Source: Corynebacterium sp. CNJ-954
GTDB lineage: Bacteria > Actinomycetota > Actinomycetes > Mycobacteriales > Mycobacteriaceae
Direction: 5' to 3'
DNA length: 64,000 bases
NCBI RefSeq assembly: GCF_001942345.1
Contig: NZ_MKKI01000022.1
Location: 124,001 to 188,000, forward strand
Position numbers and translations under genes: made by a program. The notes beneath the pieces were generated by a model, which did not search any database, was not told the origin of the DNA, and was given only the letters and a program-made list of their open reading frames with translations. Position 1 is the first letter of the stretch, and each line of letters begins with the position of its first letter. Below, piece after piece: positions 46,290 through 55,090 of this stretch.

Positions 46290-47452
46290 CTGTGATGGCG
46301 TTGATCGGAACCACGGCGATGGTGCTCTTCACCGGCGGTCGTGTCATCAGCGCAGTCCGGGCATTGTCCGGGAGTCGGAGGAGGATCCGGGAATACCGTG
46401 ACTTCACCGACGCCTTCGCGGTGGAACTGCTGGTTGGTGCGCGGCCGGTGAGAGCGGCGGAACACGCACTCACCCGGGAGCACGGTATCAGCGACGGGTT
46501 ACGTCGGCAGATCCACCGGATCCGGCTCGGTGCGGACATTGACGGTGACCCTGACCAGGATCGTCCTGCAGGTGACGGAGTGGATCCGGAGCTTGTCAGA
46601 CTCCTGCGACTGTGGGCTACCGCGGAGCACCACGGTCTGGCACTGGGAAGCCTGATGGGGCGGTCCGTCCAGGATCTGGACACCCGCCTGAACCACCTCG
46701 GCCACGTCTCCGGCGCACTGGCGGGTGCACGCATGACAGAGGTGATCCTGCTGCTCCTGCCGGTCGGGGCGCTCGGTATCGGCCAGTCCATGGGGCTGGA
46801 GCCGCTGGCATTCCTTGTCGGGACCACTCTGGGTGCTCTGGTGCTGCTGCTCGGGACCGGACTCGCCTGTGCCGGCGTCCTGTGGGTAGAGTCTCTGACC
46901 GTGACGGTGCTCGGCGGGGTCGGCGGTCGCGCCGGGCCGGGTGGAAAAGCAGGGGTCTCAGGGGGCTTTCGCATCCCGGGGGTCTCAGCCAAACAGGGTC
47001 TCGGCGCGATCGCTGCTGCCCGGGTTCTCGATGTCTTCGCCGCAGCTGTTCAGGCAGGTCTCCCTGTCGGGACGGCGTGGCGGGCAGCGGTACACGGGGC
47101 AGCTCAGGACACGCGGGATGACGATGACATGAACCACGCGGTCGCCGACCTGCTGCGCGTTGCCGGCCTACTTGAGTTGGGGGTGGGGGCGGGTGCATGG
47201 CAGCACCTGGCCTCCGACCCGAACTTCGGGCCGGTGGCGCGTCGGGCCGGGTCCCAGGTCAGGAACGGTGGGCGGATGTCAGAGGCAGTCACGGCGCAGG
47301 CAGACCGTCTACGGACACAGGCCGATGACAGTGCACGGGCGGCCGCGGAACGGGTGCTCGTCGCTGTTGCTGCACCGCTGACACTGTGCTTTCTCCCCGC
47401 TTTCGTGGTGGTGGGGCTGGTTCCACTGGTCATCGGATTCGCTGGTGTGTGA
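46283..47452 (+). CDS. TadB-TadC fusion membrane protein
   Basis: The protein has about 389 residues and two T2SSF-like halves. The first (about 35-200) has a cytoplasmic helical domain and VILLLLPVGALGIG plus LGALVLLLGTGLACAGVLWV helices. The second (about 240-389) has VLDVFAAAVQAGLPVGTAW and ends with APLTLCFLPAFVVVGLVPLV. In mycobacteria these are separate genes (Rv3658c, Rv3657c), so this is a fusion. The ATG at 46283 overlaps the tadA stop; a GTG at 46271 is an alternative start. Confidence 0.85.
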   Translation: MVTVMALIGTTAMVLFTGGRVISAVRALSGSRRRIREYRDFTDAFAVELLVGARPVRAAEHALTREHGISDGLRRQIHRIRLGADIDGDPDQDRPAGDGVDPELVRLLRLWATAEHHGLALGSLMGRSVQDLDTRLNHLGHVSGALAGARMTEVILLLLPVGALGIGQSMGLEPLAFLVGTTLGALVLLLGTGLACAGVLWVESLTVTVLGGVGGRAGPGGKAGVSGGFRIPGVSAKQGLGAIAAARVLDVFAAAVQAGLPVGTAWRAAVHGAAQDTRDDDDMNHAVADLLRVAGLLELGVGAGAWQHLASDPNFGPVARRAGSQVRNGGRMSEAVTAQADRLRTQADDSARAAAERVLVAVAAPLTLCFLPAFVVVGLVPLVIGFAGV

Positions 47453-47480
47453 CAACAATCGGAATTACGGAGGGGAAGAC

Positions 47481-47762
47481 ATGGAAGAGATGGAAGAGAA
47501 CGGCATGGACAGGGACCGGGATGTCCGGCGGGACATCGATCGGAAAGAAGCCCCGGCAGCCCCGGAAACCCCGGTGGCTGCGGGGAAAGACGGGGTGGCG
47601 CTGCCGGTTATGGGCGATGACCAGGGGATGAGCACTATAGAGTACGCACTGGGATGCGTCGCGGCCGCGGCGCTAGGCGCACTGCTGTATCTCGTGGTGA
47701 CATCTGACGCCGTGGAGGGCGCGTTGACGGCGATCTTCCAACGCGCGCTGGATACCCAGTAG
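47481..47762 (+). CDS. DUF4244/Flp-type prepilin
   Basis: The 93-residue pilin precursor has a long charged leader of about 52 residues. It is cut probably at G-MSTIEYALG (Glu at +5), followed by the hydrophobic helix CVAAAALGALLYLVV. The ATG at 47481 has GGAGGGG upstream; the extension to 47445 has none. A prepilin peptidase is not encoded in this window and must act from elsewhere. Confidence 0.88.
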   Translation: MEEMEENGMDRDRDVRRDIDRKEAPAAPETPVAAGKDGVALPVMGDDQGMSTIEYALGCVAAAALGALLYLVVTSDAVEGALTAIFQRALDTQ

Positions 47763-47776
47763 CCGGTGGCGGCAGC

Positions 47777-48145
47777 GTGAGGAGGGTCTACGGCGATGAC
47801 GGTTACGTGACGGTCGAGGCGGCCATTGTTTTCACCGCCTTGACCGCCGTCATCGGCACCGTCATCGCCGGGGTTCTCACAGTCGCGACGTCCCTCGGAG
47901 CGGTGAGCATAGCCCGCGACGGAGCCAGAGCCGCTGCGTTGGGTGACGCAGCGGCGGCACGGTCTGTCGTCACGGAGCGTGAACCGGAGGCGTCGGTGAG
48001 GGTGACCACCGGGTCTCCCGGAGGTCCGCCGGATTCAGGCACCGGTCATCTGGTGTACCGGGTGCATGTCACCGTGCCGGGACGGTTGTTTGATGTGTCC
48101 GCGACGGCGGTGATCGTCGGTGAACCACAGGATGTGCCGGGATGA
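47777..48145 (+). CDS. tadE: TadE-family pseudopilin
   Basis: The 122-residue minor pilin-like protein starts GDDGYVTVEAAIVFTALTAV, the TadE motif (Gly before a Glu-containing hydrophobic helix). It is followed by an extracytoplasmic beta-rich part. The start is a GTG directly after the pilin gene; the ribosome-binding site is weak. It ends overlapping the next TadE-like gene by 26 bases. Confidence 0.86.
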   Translation: MRRVYGDDGYVTVEAAIVFTALTAVIGTVIAGVLTVATSLGAVSIARDGARAAALGDAAAARSVVTEREPEASVRVTTGSPGGPPDSGTGHLVYRVHVTVPGRLFDVSATAVIVGEPQDVPG

Positions 48146-48488
48146 CGCCGGCTCTGTGACTGTGGCCGGCGTGTCAGTCATTCTGGCGGTGGTGGCGTTG
48201 GCTCTTGTCATCGGCACTGGTGTGGCAGGCATGCTGCAGGGTCATCGCGCGTCCGCAGCAGCGGACCTGACCGCGTTGTCGGCGGCGACGGTGATGCAGC
48301 ACAAAGGTCTGGAGGAAGCGTGCGGGACGGCGGAGGAGATCGCCGAGGCGAACAGTGCCCGGCTCACCTCATGTGAACTGGTACGCGGTGAGGACACCGA
48401 CTACGGCCCGTCAGGGGTCGTGGGGATCGGTGTCACCGTCGTCGTGGCAGGTACAACAGCCTCCGCTGCTGCAGGGGCAGTGAACTGA
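48120..48488 (+). CDS. Rv3654c/TadE-like (TadF-type) protein
   Basis: The 122-residue protein has GSVTVAGVSVILAVVALALV, the helix typical of Rv3654c-like proteins with a weak T-V-A start, then an Ala-rich part with two Cys (EACGTAEE and TSCELV) that may pair. It is the last gene of the Tad operon (ssd, tadA, tadBC, flp, tadE, this gene). The start is GTG 48120 or ATG 48132. The stop codon lies in the first copy of a 21-bp direct repeat. Confidence 0.82.
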   Translation: MNHRMCRDDAGSVTVAGVSVILAVVALALVIGTGVAGMLQGHRASAAADLTALSAATVMQHKGLEEACGTAEEIAEANSARLTSCELVRGEDTDYGPSGVVGIGVTVVVAGTTASAAAGAVN

Positions 48489-48500
48489 CGCCGGTTCAGG
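48480..48500 (+). repeat. Left 21-bp direct repeat flanking the HAD gene
   Basis: It is identical to 49248-49268 (begins GTGAACTGACG and ends GGTTCAGG). It contains the stop of the last Tad gene. Confidence 0.9.
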
Positions 48501-48567
48501 ATGCTCGTAGACAACTCGCGGTTGTCTCTTTCTGGCTGTTTCTCTGCGACCATGTAATGATCGGTGA

Positions 48568-49200
48568 ATGGATTGTGGGGAACGGAACTTGAATGTCCGT
48601 GCCATAGTTTTCGACGTAGGCGAGACCCTGGTTGATGAGTCGAGGGCATGGGCCGCCCAAGCTGCTGCTGCAGGTGTGCCGGTGTTCACGTTCATTGCGT
48701 TGTTCGGCTCCTTGATTGAACGGGCCGAAGACCACCGGAAGATCTGGAGCGAGCTCGGGGTACCGTCGCCCCGAAGCTCTCCTGAGATCACACGAGCTGA
48801 CCTCTACCCAGACGCCCTGCCATGTATCGAATCGGCACGGGCGGCAGGGTTTTCTGTCGGCATCGCAGGTAACCAGCCTGCAGGTGCCGCCGAACAGCTC
48901 ACCAATGCCGGGCTGGCTGCTGACTTCATCGCGTCGTCCGCACAATGGGGCGTACACAAGCCGTCGGAGAAGTTCTTTGAGCGGGTTGTAGACGGGGCAG
49001 GAGTCGAAGCGTCTTCCATTCTCTATGTTGGCGATCGCCTCGATAACGACATTCTGCCCGCCCGGCGCGTGGGAATGAAGACGGCATTCCTCCGGCGTGG
49101 ACCATGGGAGTACGTGCACTCCCGACGCCCCGAGGTGCAGCTGACGGATTTCCAGGTGGACTCGCTCGCTGAGCTGACCGAACTCTGGGCATCGCCGTAG
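48568..49200 (+). CDS. HAD-superfamily hydrolase
   Basis: The 210-residue protein has HAD motif I as IVFDVGETLVDES (DxGxT), motif II as IAGNQPAGA, the Lys in GVHKPSEKFFE and the Asp pair in YVGDRLDNDILPARRVG. The cap is small. The first motif has Gly in place of the second Asp (DVGET), as in dehalogenase-like members. It is bounded by perfect direct repeats and has a somewhat lower GC content than its flanks, so it was probably inserted between the Tad operon and the lipase gene. The substrate is unknown. Confidence 0.85.
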   Translation: MDCGERNLNVRAIVFDVGETLVDESRAWAAQAAAAGVPVFTFIALFGSLIERAEDHRKIWSELGVPSPRSSPEITRADLYPDALPCIESARAAGFSVGIAGNQPAGAAEQLTNAGLAADFIASSAQWGVHKPSEKFFERVVDGAGVEASSILYVGDRLDNDILPARRVGMKTAFLRRGPWEYVHSRRPEVQLTDFQVDSLAELTELWASP

Positions 49201-49247
49201 CGCTAATTCTCAACCGGAGCTGAGCCCTGAGACCACGGACAGCCCCG

Positions 49248-49268
49248 GTGAACTGACGCCGGTTCAGG
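49248..49268 (+). repeat. Right 21-bp direct repeat flanking the HAD gene
   Basis: It is identical to 48480-48500 and contains the stop codon of the convergent lipase gene (TCA at 49264-49266). Confidence 0.9.
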
Positions 49269-50577
49269 TGAACAGTGAGCGCAGGAACGGGGTGGAATCC
49301 GCCATTGAAGCGACCATCGCTCCGCTGTGGTCCTCGGGGTACCAGTGCACGTCGACCTGCTCATTGGAACCGACGAACTGATTGATCCACATCTGCGAGT
49401 TCAGGATTAGCCCGATGGGGCTGGGTACGTCGATGTCCAGGAGTCCGTGGCCCACGAACACCGGTTTGTCGTAACCGTCAGTCGGCGTGGCCATGTACGC
49501 GCGTAGGGCAGGCTCGAGACCAGGTACCGAGTTGATGGGGGCGGTGAAAGCGCGAGACATGCCAACTCCGTCGAGGGCGTCAGCCAACGCGGAGTAACAG
49601 GCTGTTTCAGCCATGTCGGCGATCCGCCGTCCTTCGTCCGACAGAACGGAATCCAGGTCGATCTCAGGGTGTGCCTCCCGGAATCCGGCGAGGATGTACG
49701 CGGTGTACACGTTCAACCCGGTCGGAAGCACGACCGGAGGGAAGGACGGCGACCCGGCGAGCACCAGTTCCTCGACGTAGGCAGGAGCACCGGTGGCGAC
49801 ACCGCCCCGGTAGTCCAGCCCGAGTTCGTTGCTGCGTTCCGTCGCAGCATGGGCAACGTGCAATGCCGCTCCGCCGCCCTGGGACTGGCCGATCACCGCC
49901 CAGGACGAGGACAGTGAGGCACCGACCGAGCCGAGGGACCCTGCCGCGGCCACTGAGTCGATGACATTGGCTGCGCTGACCGATCCGTTGAGATATGACA
50001 TCAGTCCGGGCGTCCCCATCCCCACATAATCCGAGGCGACGATGGCATAGCCCTGGTCCAGCCAGTGGTTGAGGTAAGCGGCGTCCCGGTCCCCACGTGG
50101 CAGGGCAGACGGAGTGCAGTCGTTGCCGAGCCCCACGGTGCCGTGCGCCCAAGCCAGCACAGGCCACCCGCCCTCAGGAGTGGGGCCCGTCGGCAGGAAG
50201 ACCGCAGCCGTAGATGCCGCAATCTCTCCGTGCTGGTCCACGGTCGAGTACACGAACCGCTGTTGGCTACCCGCAGAGCTCAGGCCGAGTCCCGGGGTGA
50301 GCGGTACCTCGTCGACGGGCTCGCCGACCCGGTCGGGAAGTCCGACACCGGAGGTGACATCGAGGCCGGACCAGTCCGGCGTCTCCTCATTGGCCGCCGG
50401 CTGGCGCGGAGCATTGCCGGCATCGACGAGATCCGTCGGGAGTGAGCCGACGGCGGAGCTGTCCGTCGCAGGCACAGGTACTGCGCCAGTGGCCGGGATG
50501 AGACCGCCACCCGCCAGTGCAAGGACAGCCGCGGGGACCAGGAGACTCCGGAGTGGGGAAAGTACGGATCGGGACAT
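49264..50577 (-). CDS. Secreted lipase (LIP family)
   Basis: The exported protein has about 437 residues, with signal sequence LRSLLVPAAVLALAGGGLIP. The nucleophile elbow is VIGQSQGGGAAL (GxSxG), an Asp is in HGLLDIDVPSP and the His is in YPEDHSGAMV. WPVLAWAHGTVGLGNDC is the oxyanion region. It resembles the secreted triacylglycerol lipases found in lipid-requiring corynebacteria. The ATG at 50577 has GAGGAG four bases upstream; an earlier start at 50601 is less likely. Confidence 0.88.
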   Translation of the reverse strand: MSRSVLSPLRSLLVPAAVLALAGGGLIPATGAVPVPATDSSAVGSLPTDLVDAGNAPRQPAANEETPDWSGLDVTSGVGLPDRVGEPVDEVPLTPGLGLSSAGSQQRFVYSTVDQHGEIAASTAAVFLPTGPTPEGGWPVLAWAHGTVGLGNDCTPSALPRGDRDAAYLNHWLDQGYAIVASDYVGMGTPGLMSYLNGSVSAANVIDSVAAAGSLGSVGASLSSSWAVIGQSQGGGAALHVAHAATERSNELGLDYRGGVATGAPAYVEELVLAGSPSFPPVVLPTGLNVYTAYILAGFREAHPEIDLDSVLSDEGRRIADMAETACYSALADALDGVGMSRAFTAPINSVPGLEPALRAYMATPTDGYDKPVFVGHGLLDIDVPSPIGLILNSQMWINQFVGSNEQVDVHWYPEDHSGAMVASMADSTPFLRSLFT

Positions 50578-50694
50578 CGGACTCCTCGGGTTCCTCAACA
50601 AACATCACCGGCAAAACTATATTTTCTCCTACAGTAGCCTCCGGCAGACGGGTACGGACGGAAGAACACCCGGAGGGAACCGGTTCCCCGGTGT

Positions 50695-53058
50695 TCAGAC
50701 GTGGGTGGAGGCATCCGCCAAGGCGCGCAGCAGTACCGCGGCGCCGTGTTTGAACAGTGGGTCATTGCCGTTGCCGCACTTCGGTGACTGCACGCAGGAC
50801 GGGCACCCGGCTTCGCACGCACAGGACTCCACCGTGTCCGCGGTCATCGACATCCACTGGGTGAACCGTTCGAACCCTGCCTCGGCGAACCCGGCACCGC
50901 CCTCGTAACCGTCGTAGACGAAGACGGTGGGGAACCCGGTGTCGGCGTGCAGCACCGTCGAGACCCCGCCGATGTCCCACCGGTCACAGGTGGCCAGCAG
51001 GGGAAGCAGCCCGATGGCCGCATGCTCGGCGGCATGCAGCGTACCCGGCCACAGCGGTTCCTCGATACCGAGATCGAACAGGACGGCCGGATCCACGGTG
51101 TAGGCCACCGCGCGGGTGTGCAGCCGTTGTGGCGGATAGTCCAGCGGCACGGTGGTGAGTACCTCGCCGTCCAGCGTGCGCCGCTGGTAACCGGTGACCT
51201 GGTGGGAGACCTCGACGTCTACGTCCGCCATCCACACGCCCGACGGTGCGGATGCCGTGCCGCCGATCTCACGGGTGCGGCGCACACCGTCGACGCGGAT
51301 GGAGACGGTCTCCTCCGGCCGGGTCGTCCACTCGGGGGTCTCCGGGTGCACCAGGGACACGGAGTCCTGCAGTGACAGTGCGTCGACCAGGTAGCTCTCC
51401 CCCTGGTGGACGTACACGGCGCCGTCGTGGACCTCGCTGACCGCCCGTGCGGCATCGACGGTGCCGAGCACCTGACCGGTGTACTGGTCGACGATGACCA
51501 CCTCGTCGCCGGCACCGCCGCGGATACTGACCCGACCATGGACCTCTCCGGAGATCTCCAGGTCACAGAAGACTCCCCGGGGACGTCGGCGCAGCGAGCC
51601 GTCGGCCACGAGTGCGTCGACGACGCGCCGGGCCGTCGGGCCGAAGCCCTCGATCTCACCGTCGGTGAGGGGAGCTTCGGCGGCGGCACACAGTAGGTGA
51701 CCGGCGAGGATGTAGGGGTTCGAGGGATCGAAGACACTGGCCTCCACGGGTGTGTCCAGCAGTGCCTCGGGATGGTGGACGAGGTAGGTGTCCAACGGAT
51801 TGTCGCCGGCGACCATGACCACCAGGCACCCCTGCCCCCGTCGCCCGGCACGACCGGCCTGCTGCCGGAAGCTGGCGACCGTCCCGGGGAACCCGCAGGA
51901 GACCACCGCGTCCAGGCCGCCGACATCGATACCTAGTTCCAGGGCGCTCGTGGCGGCGAGGCCGAGCAATTCACCGTTGTCGAGGCGTCGTTCCAGGTCG
52001 CGTCGGGCTTCCGGGGTGTATCCGGCCCGGTAGGAGGCGATGCGGGAGGCATCCCCGGGGCGCCCGGCGGCGGAGAGGTCCTCGGCGCAGGCCAGCGCGG
52101 TGATCTCGGCGCCACGTCGGGAGCGCACGAACGTCAGCGTGCGCGCGCCCTCGCCGATGAGCCGGGCCATGATGCCCGCAGACTCCGTGGTGGCGGCGCG
52201 GCGGACGGGGGCACCGTGTTCGCCGACGACGTCCTCGCGGAAGCCCGGTTCCCACAGGGCGATGGTGCGCTCGCCCTGCGGCGAGCCGTCGTCGGTGACC
52301 GCGACGGTGGGACGACCGGTCAGGCGCTCGGCGTGACGTTCCGGTTCCGCGGTCGTCGCACTGGCCAGGATGATCGTCGGCTCCGCGCCTGCCCGCGCCG
52401 CCAGTCGCAGCAGACGTCGCAGCACCAGCGAGACGTGTGCGCCGAACACACCCCGGTACACGTGGCATTCGTCGACGACGATGAAACGCAGCGACCGTAG
52501 CAGCCGGGACCACCGTTGGGACTGTCCCAGCAGTGAGGCGTGCACCATGTCAGGGTTGCTGACGAGGATGCGGGCGTCGTCGCGGATCGTCCGCCGGGCC
52601 TCGGTCGGGGTGTCACCGTCGTAGGACGCGACCATCACATCGCGGAGCTGCGGGATCTGCGAACACAACCGGGCCAGGGCGGCGCGCTGGTCCTGCGCCA
52701 GCGCCTTGGTGGGGGAGAGGTACAGGCAGGACGCTGTCGGCTCGGACGCCAGACGTGACAGGATGGGCAGCTGGTAGCCCAGGGACTTTCCCGACGCGGT
52801 GCCGGTGGCGACAACCACGTCGTGGCCCTCCCAGGCGTGTCCGGCGGTGGCGACCTGGTGCGACCAGGGGGCGGTGATGCCGTTGTCCATGAGGTGGTCG
52901 CGGAGTGCGGGCAGCACCCAGTCCGGCCAGTCGGCCGGTGAGGAGGGTCGGGCGTCCTCGGTCCGCACGTGGGTCAGCGTGTCCGAATCGGCCCCTCGAC
53001 CGGGACCTGATGCATGACGCAGCGTCTCGAGGAGTTCACCTCCGAAGGATTCGCTCAT
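50695..53058 (-). CDS. DEAD/DEAH-box helicase with DUF1998 domain
   Basis: The 787-residue helicase of the MrfA/Rv3649 type has a Q-motif region WSHQVATAGHAWEGHDVVVATGTASGKSLGY (Walker A-like). It also has VVDECHVYRGVFG (DExH), ILASATT (motif III) and QQAGRAGRRGQG (motif VI). The C-terminal DUF1998 region contains four Cys (CACEAGCPSCVQSPKCGNGND), likely a zinc or FeS site. It probably acts in DNA repair. TAGACT at 53066-53071 (minus strand) is seven bases before the ATG, suggesting a leaderless mRNA. It is divergent from cspA. Confidence 0.92.
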   Translation of the reverse strand: MSESFGGELLETLRHASGPGRGADSDTLTHVRTEDARPSSPADWPDWVLPALRDHLMDNGITAPWSHQVATAGHAWEGHDVVVATGTASGKSLGYQLPILSRLASEPTASCLYLSPTKALAQDQRAALARLCSQIPQLRDVMVASYDGDTPTEARRTIRDDARILVSNPDMVHASLLGQSQRWSRLLRSLRFIVVDECHVYRGVFGAHVSLVLRRLLRLAARAGAEPTIILASATTAEPERHAERLTGRPTVAVTDDGSPQGERTIALWEPGFREDVVGEHGAPVRRAATTESAGIMARLIGEGARTLTFVRSRRGAEITALACAEDLSAAGRPGDASRIASYRAGYTPEARRDLERRLDNGELLGLAATSALELGIDVGGLDAVVSCGFPGTVASFRQQAGRAGRRGQGCLVVMVAGDNPLDTYLVHHPEALLDTPVEASVFDPSNPYILAGHLLCAAAEAPLTDGEIEGFGPTARRVVDALVADGSLRRRPRGVFCDLEISGEVHGRVSIRGGAGDEVVIVDQYTGQVLGTVDAARAVSEVHDGAVYVHQGESYLVDALSLQDSVSLVHPETPEWTTRPEETVSIRVDGVRRTREIGGTASAPSGVWMADVDVEVSHQVTGYQRRTLDGEVLTTVPLDYPPQRLHTRAVAYTVDPAVLFDLGIEEPLWPGTLHAAEHAAIGLLPLLATCDRWDIGGVSTVLHADTGFPTVFVYDGYEGGAGFAEAGFERFTQWMSMTADTVESCACEAGCPSCVQSPKCGNGNDPLFKHGAAVLLRALADASTHV

Positions 53059-53432
53059 GGTGAACAGTCTAAGCGTGACCCCACCGGAGACATTCCGCGA
53101 CGTATATGTGCAGGTCAATGCGGGTTATTTTGATGACAGGTATAACCGGAACCTGTGACCGGCCTGCGAATCCGGCATTTCGGGGGAGAAAATACCGCCG
53201 CTGGTATGGTGCTGCGGCGCGAAACGTGGAACACTGGTGGGCGGTCACAGTTTCTGTGCGTCGCTTTGCTCGCTGTATCACCGGTTAGACCCGCAGTCAG
53301 TAGGTAAAACGTTCGCGGGAGTTGTTTGCATGCGGACGGACCAACCTTTATCGGTGGTTCTAGCATCGGCCCGGTGGCCTCGCGAAAAGTTGGCGGGGCA
53401 CCGATCACCGAGAAGTAAGTAAGGGAAAGAAC
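53059..53432 (+). promoter_or_regulatory. Spacer with probable long 5' leader of the cold-shock gene
   Basis: A TATGGT box near 53203-53208 would start an mRNA about 215 bases before the cspA ATG. Long untranslated leaders are usual for cold-shock genes. GTCAGTAGGTAAAAC and AGTAAGTAAGGGAAAG lie in the leader; the latter is the ribosome-binding site. No other gene is supported in these 374 bases. Confidence 0.45.
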
Positions 53433-53636
53433 ATGGCACAGGGAACCGTCAAGTGGTTCAACGCTGAAAAGGGCTACGGCTTCATCGCACCGAACGATGG
53501 TGGCGCTGACGTCTTCGTCCACTACTCCGAGATCCAGGGCAACGGCTTCCGTACCCTCGAGGAGAACCAGCAGGTCGAGTTCGAGATCGGCGACGGCGCC
53601 AAGGGCCCCCAGGCTCAGGCTGTCACCGCTCTCTAA
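53433..53636 (+). CDS. cspA: Cold-shock protein
   Basis: The 67-residue OB-fold RNA chaperone has RNP1 as KGYGFI and RNP2 as DVFVHY, and starts [20 protein letters not shown]. The ribosome-binding site AAGGGAAAG is eight bases upstream. Its position between the helicase and topA is conserved in related genomes. Confidence 0.96.
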   Translation: MAQGTVKWFNAEKGYGFIAPNDGGADVFVHYSEIQGNGFRTLEENQQVEFEIGDGAKGPQAQAVTAL

Positions 53637-53696
53637 GAGCTGCGGCTGAACCCGCTGGCCCGGGGGTGACACCCCGGACCATGCAGTGAAAGACCG

Positions 53697-53742
53697 ACGC
53701 CGCCCGGCGTCCGCGGAGTATTCCGTGGGCACCGGGCGGCGT
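53697..53742 (+). terminator. Intrinsic terminator after cspA
   Basis: ACGCCGCCCGG and CCGGGCGGCGT form an 11-bp stem around a 24-base loop, about 60 bases after the stop. The T-run is poor. Confidence 0.65.
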
Positions 53743-53852
53743 TGTCGTACCTAAGGGGGCGGGTGACACCTGTGCTGGGCCGCGTGACGGGTTTTCGCAC
53801 CCGTTAAGCAACTGACTGAAGTTTGACCTGGGGTTTCAGGTGCATCCCGTTC

Positions 53853-54227
53853 TTATGGGGTGCGAATGTCGACATCGTCCGTCCTGCGGTGCTCCACCAC
53901 GTCCGACATGTGTGCGACCGTCCACTCGAACAGTGCATGGACAGGGGGTAGTGCAGACCTGCCGAGGTCCGTGAGTTCGTAGACCACCCGAGGGGGGATC
54001 TCGGGGAAGGCGGTGCGGGTGATCAGGCCGTCCGTCGCCAGAACAGTCAGGCGTTGGGACAGGACCCGTACGGAGATGCCGTCCACCGCCGACTGGATTT
54101 CACCGTTACGCAGGGGGCCCTGTTCCAGGGAGAGCAGGATCAGCATGTTCCACCGGTCGCCGAGGGTGCTGAACAGGTCACGGCTGGGGCAGTCGCGTGC
54201 GGCAGGGTTCCAGGGGGCGTCCGTCAT
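53853..54227 (-). CDS. HxlR-family transcriptional regulator
   Basis: The 124-residue winged-helix protein has the HxlR signature DRWNMLILLSLEQGPLRNGEIQ, then ISVRVLSQRLTVLATDGLITRT. Cys near residue 13 (RDCPSRD) is the conserved redox- or ligand-sensing Cys of the family. It is divergent from an NAD(P)-binding oxidoreductase, which it likely controls, as in many HxlR/oxidoreductase pairs. Confidence 0.9.
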   Translation of the reverse strand: MTDAPWNPAARDCPSRDLFSTLGDRWNMLILLSLEQGPLRNGEIQSAVDGISVRVLSQRLTVLATDGLITRTAFPEIPPRVVYELTDLGRSALPPVHALFEWTVAHMSDVVEHRRTDDVDIRTP

Positions 54228-54262
54228 GTGGGGAACTCTACCATGACACTATTTGAGGAATC

Positions 54263-54281
54263 CACTTTACAAATGGAAGTG
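54263..54281. promoter_or_regulatory. Candidate HxlR operator
   Basis: CACTT-N9-AAGTG lies in the 74-base divergent spacer, just upstream of the TATGCT box (54289-54294) of the oxidoreductase gene. Confidence 0.5.
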
Positions 54282-54301
54282 ACCAGCTTATGCTTCCGGA
54301 C

Positions 54302-54931
54302 ATGGCTAACATCACCGTTTACGGATCGACCGGCATGGTCGGCAGCGACATCACCCGTGAAGCAGTCTCCCGTGGTCACCGGGTCACCGGCGTCTCTCGC
54401 CGTGAGAACCCGGACAACCAGATTGACGGCGTCACCTATGTGACAGGAACTCTCCAGGACACCGCCGACGTGGTTTCCAAGGCGCAGGACGCCGACATCG
54501 TCGTCATCTCCGTGCCGGGACCGAGGGACGGCAGCTCCGTCCGGCCCGTCATCGACGCTCACGCCGCGCTGATTCCCGCTCTGGCGGACCAGGATGTCCG
54601 TGTCTTCGTCGTGGGTGGGGCAGGGGCGACCCTGACTGAGGACGGCACCATGCTCGTCGACACCCCGGATTTCCCCGAGGCGTACGCCGTCGAAGCCCGG
54701 TCTTTCGCCGAGGTGCTCGATCTCTACCGTGCTGCCCCCGGTTCCCTGGACTGGACGATGCTGGCTCCGGCCCCGGAGATCGCCCCGGGCGCACCCGCCG
54801 AATCGTATGTCCTCGGCGAGGATCACCCGGCCGGTGGCAGCGTCACGACCGGCACCTTCGCCCGCGCCGCCCTGGACGAACTCGAGAACCCGGTGCACCG
54901 TCGCGCCCGGTTCACCGTGGCTGACGCCTGA
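54302..54931 (+). CDS. NAD(P)H-binding oxidoreductase (atypical SDR)
   Basis: The 209-residue protein starts ITVYGSTGMVGSDITREAVS, a Rossmann GxxGxxG motif. Further segments DADIVVISVPGPRDG and VFVVGGAGATLTEDGTML fit the atypical SDR NAD(P)-binding group (NmrA/YwnB type). No classical catalytic Tyr-x-x-x-Lys is seen, so it may be a sensor or flavin/NAD-dependent reductase. TATGCT is seven bases before the ATG at 54302, suggesting a leaderless start. Confidence 0.87.
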   Translation: MANITVYGSTGMVGSDITREAVSRGHRVTGVSRRENPDNQIDGVTYVTGTLQDTADVVSKAQDADIVVISVPGPRDGSSVRPVIDAHAALIPALADQDVRVFVVGGAGATLTEDGTMLVDTPDFPEAYAVEARSFAEVLDLYRAAPGSLDWTMLAPAPEIAPGAPAESYVLGEDHPAGGSVTTGTFARAALDELENPVHRRARFTVADA

Positions 54932-55090
54932 ACCGGCCTGAAACCCCCCGTGGGGACGGCGTTTCCGCGGAGTTGCGCTCGCGGCGTGTAGGGTCTCACC
55001 TCGAACCCCCCTTGTGATTCAACTGGGCACATAGGAAAGGTTGAACACACGGGGCCACGGGAACGACAGGAGAAGGTGGGAGCAACACCG

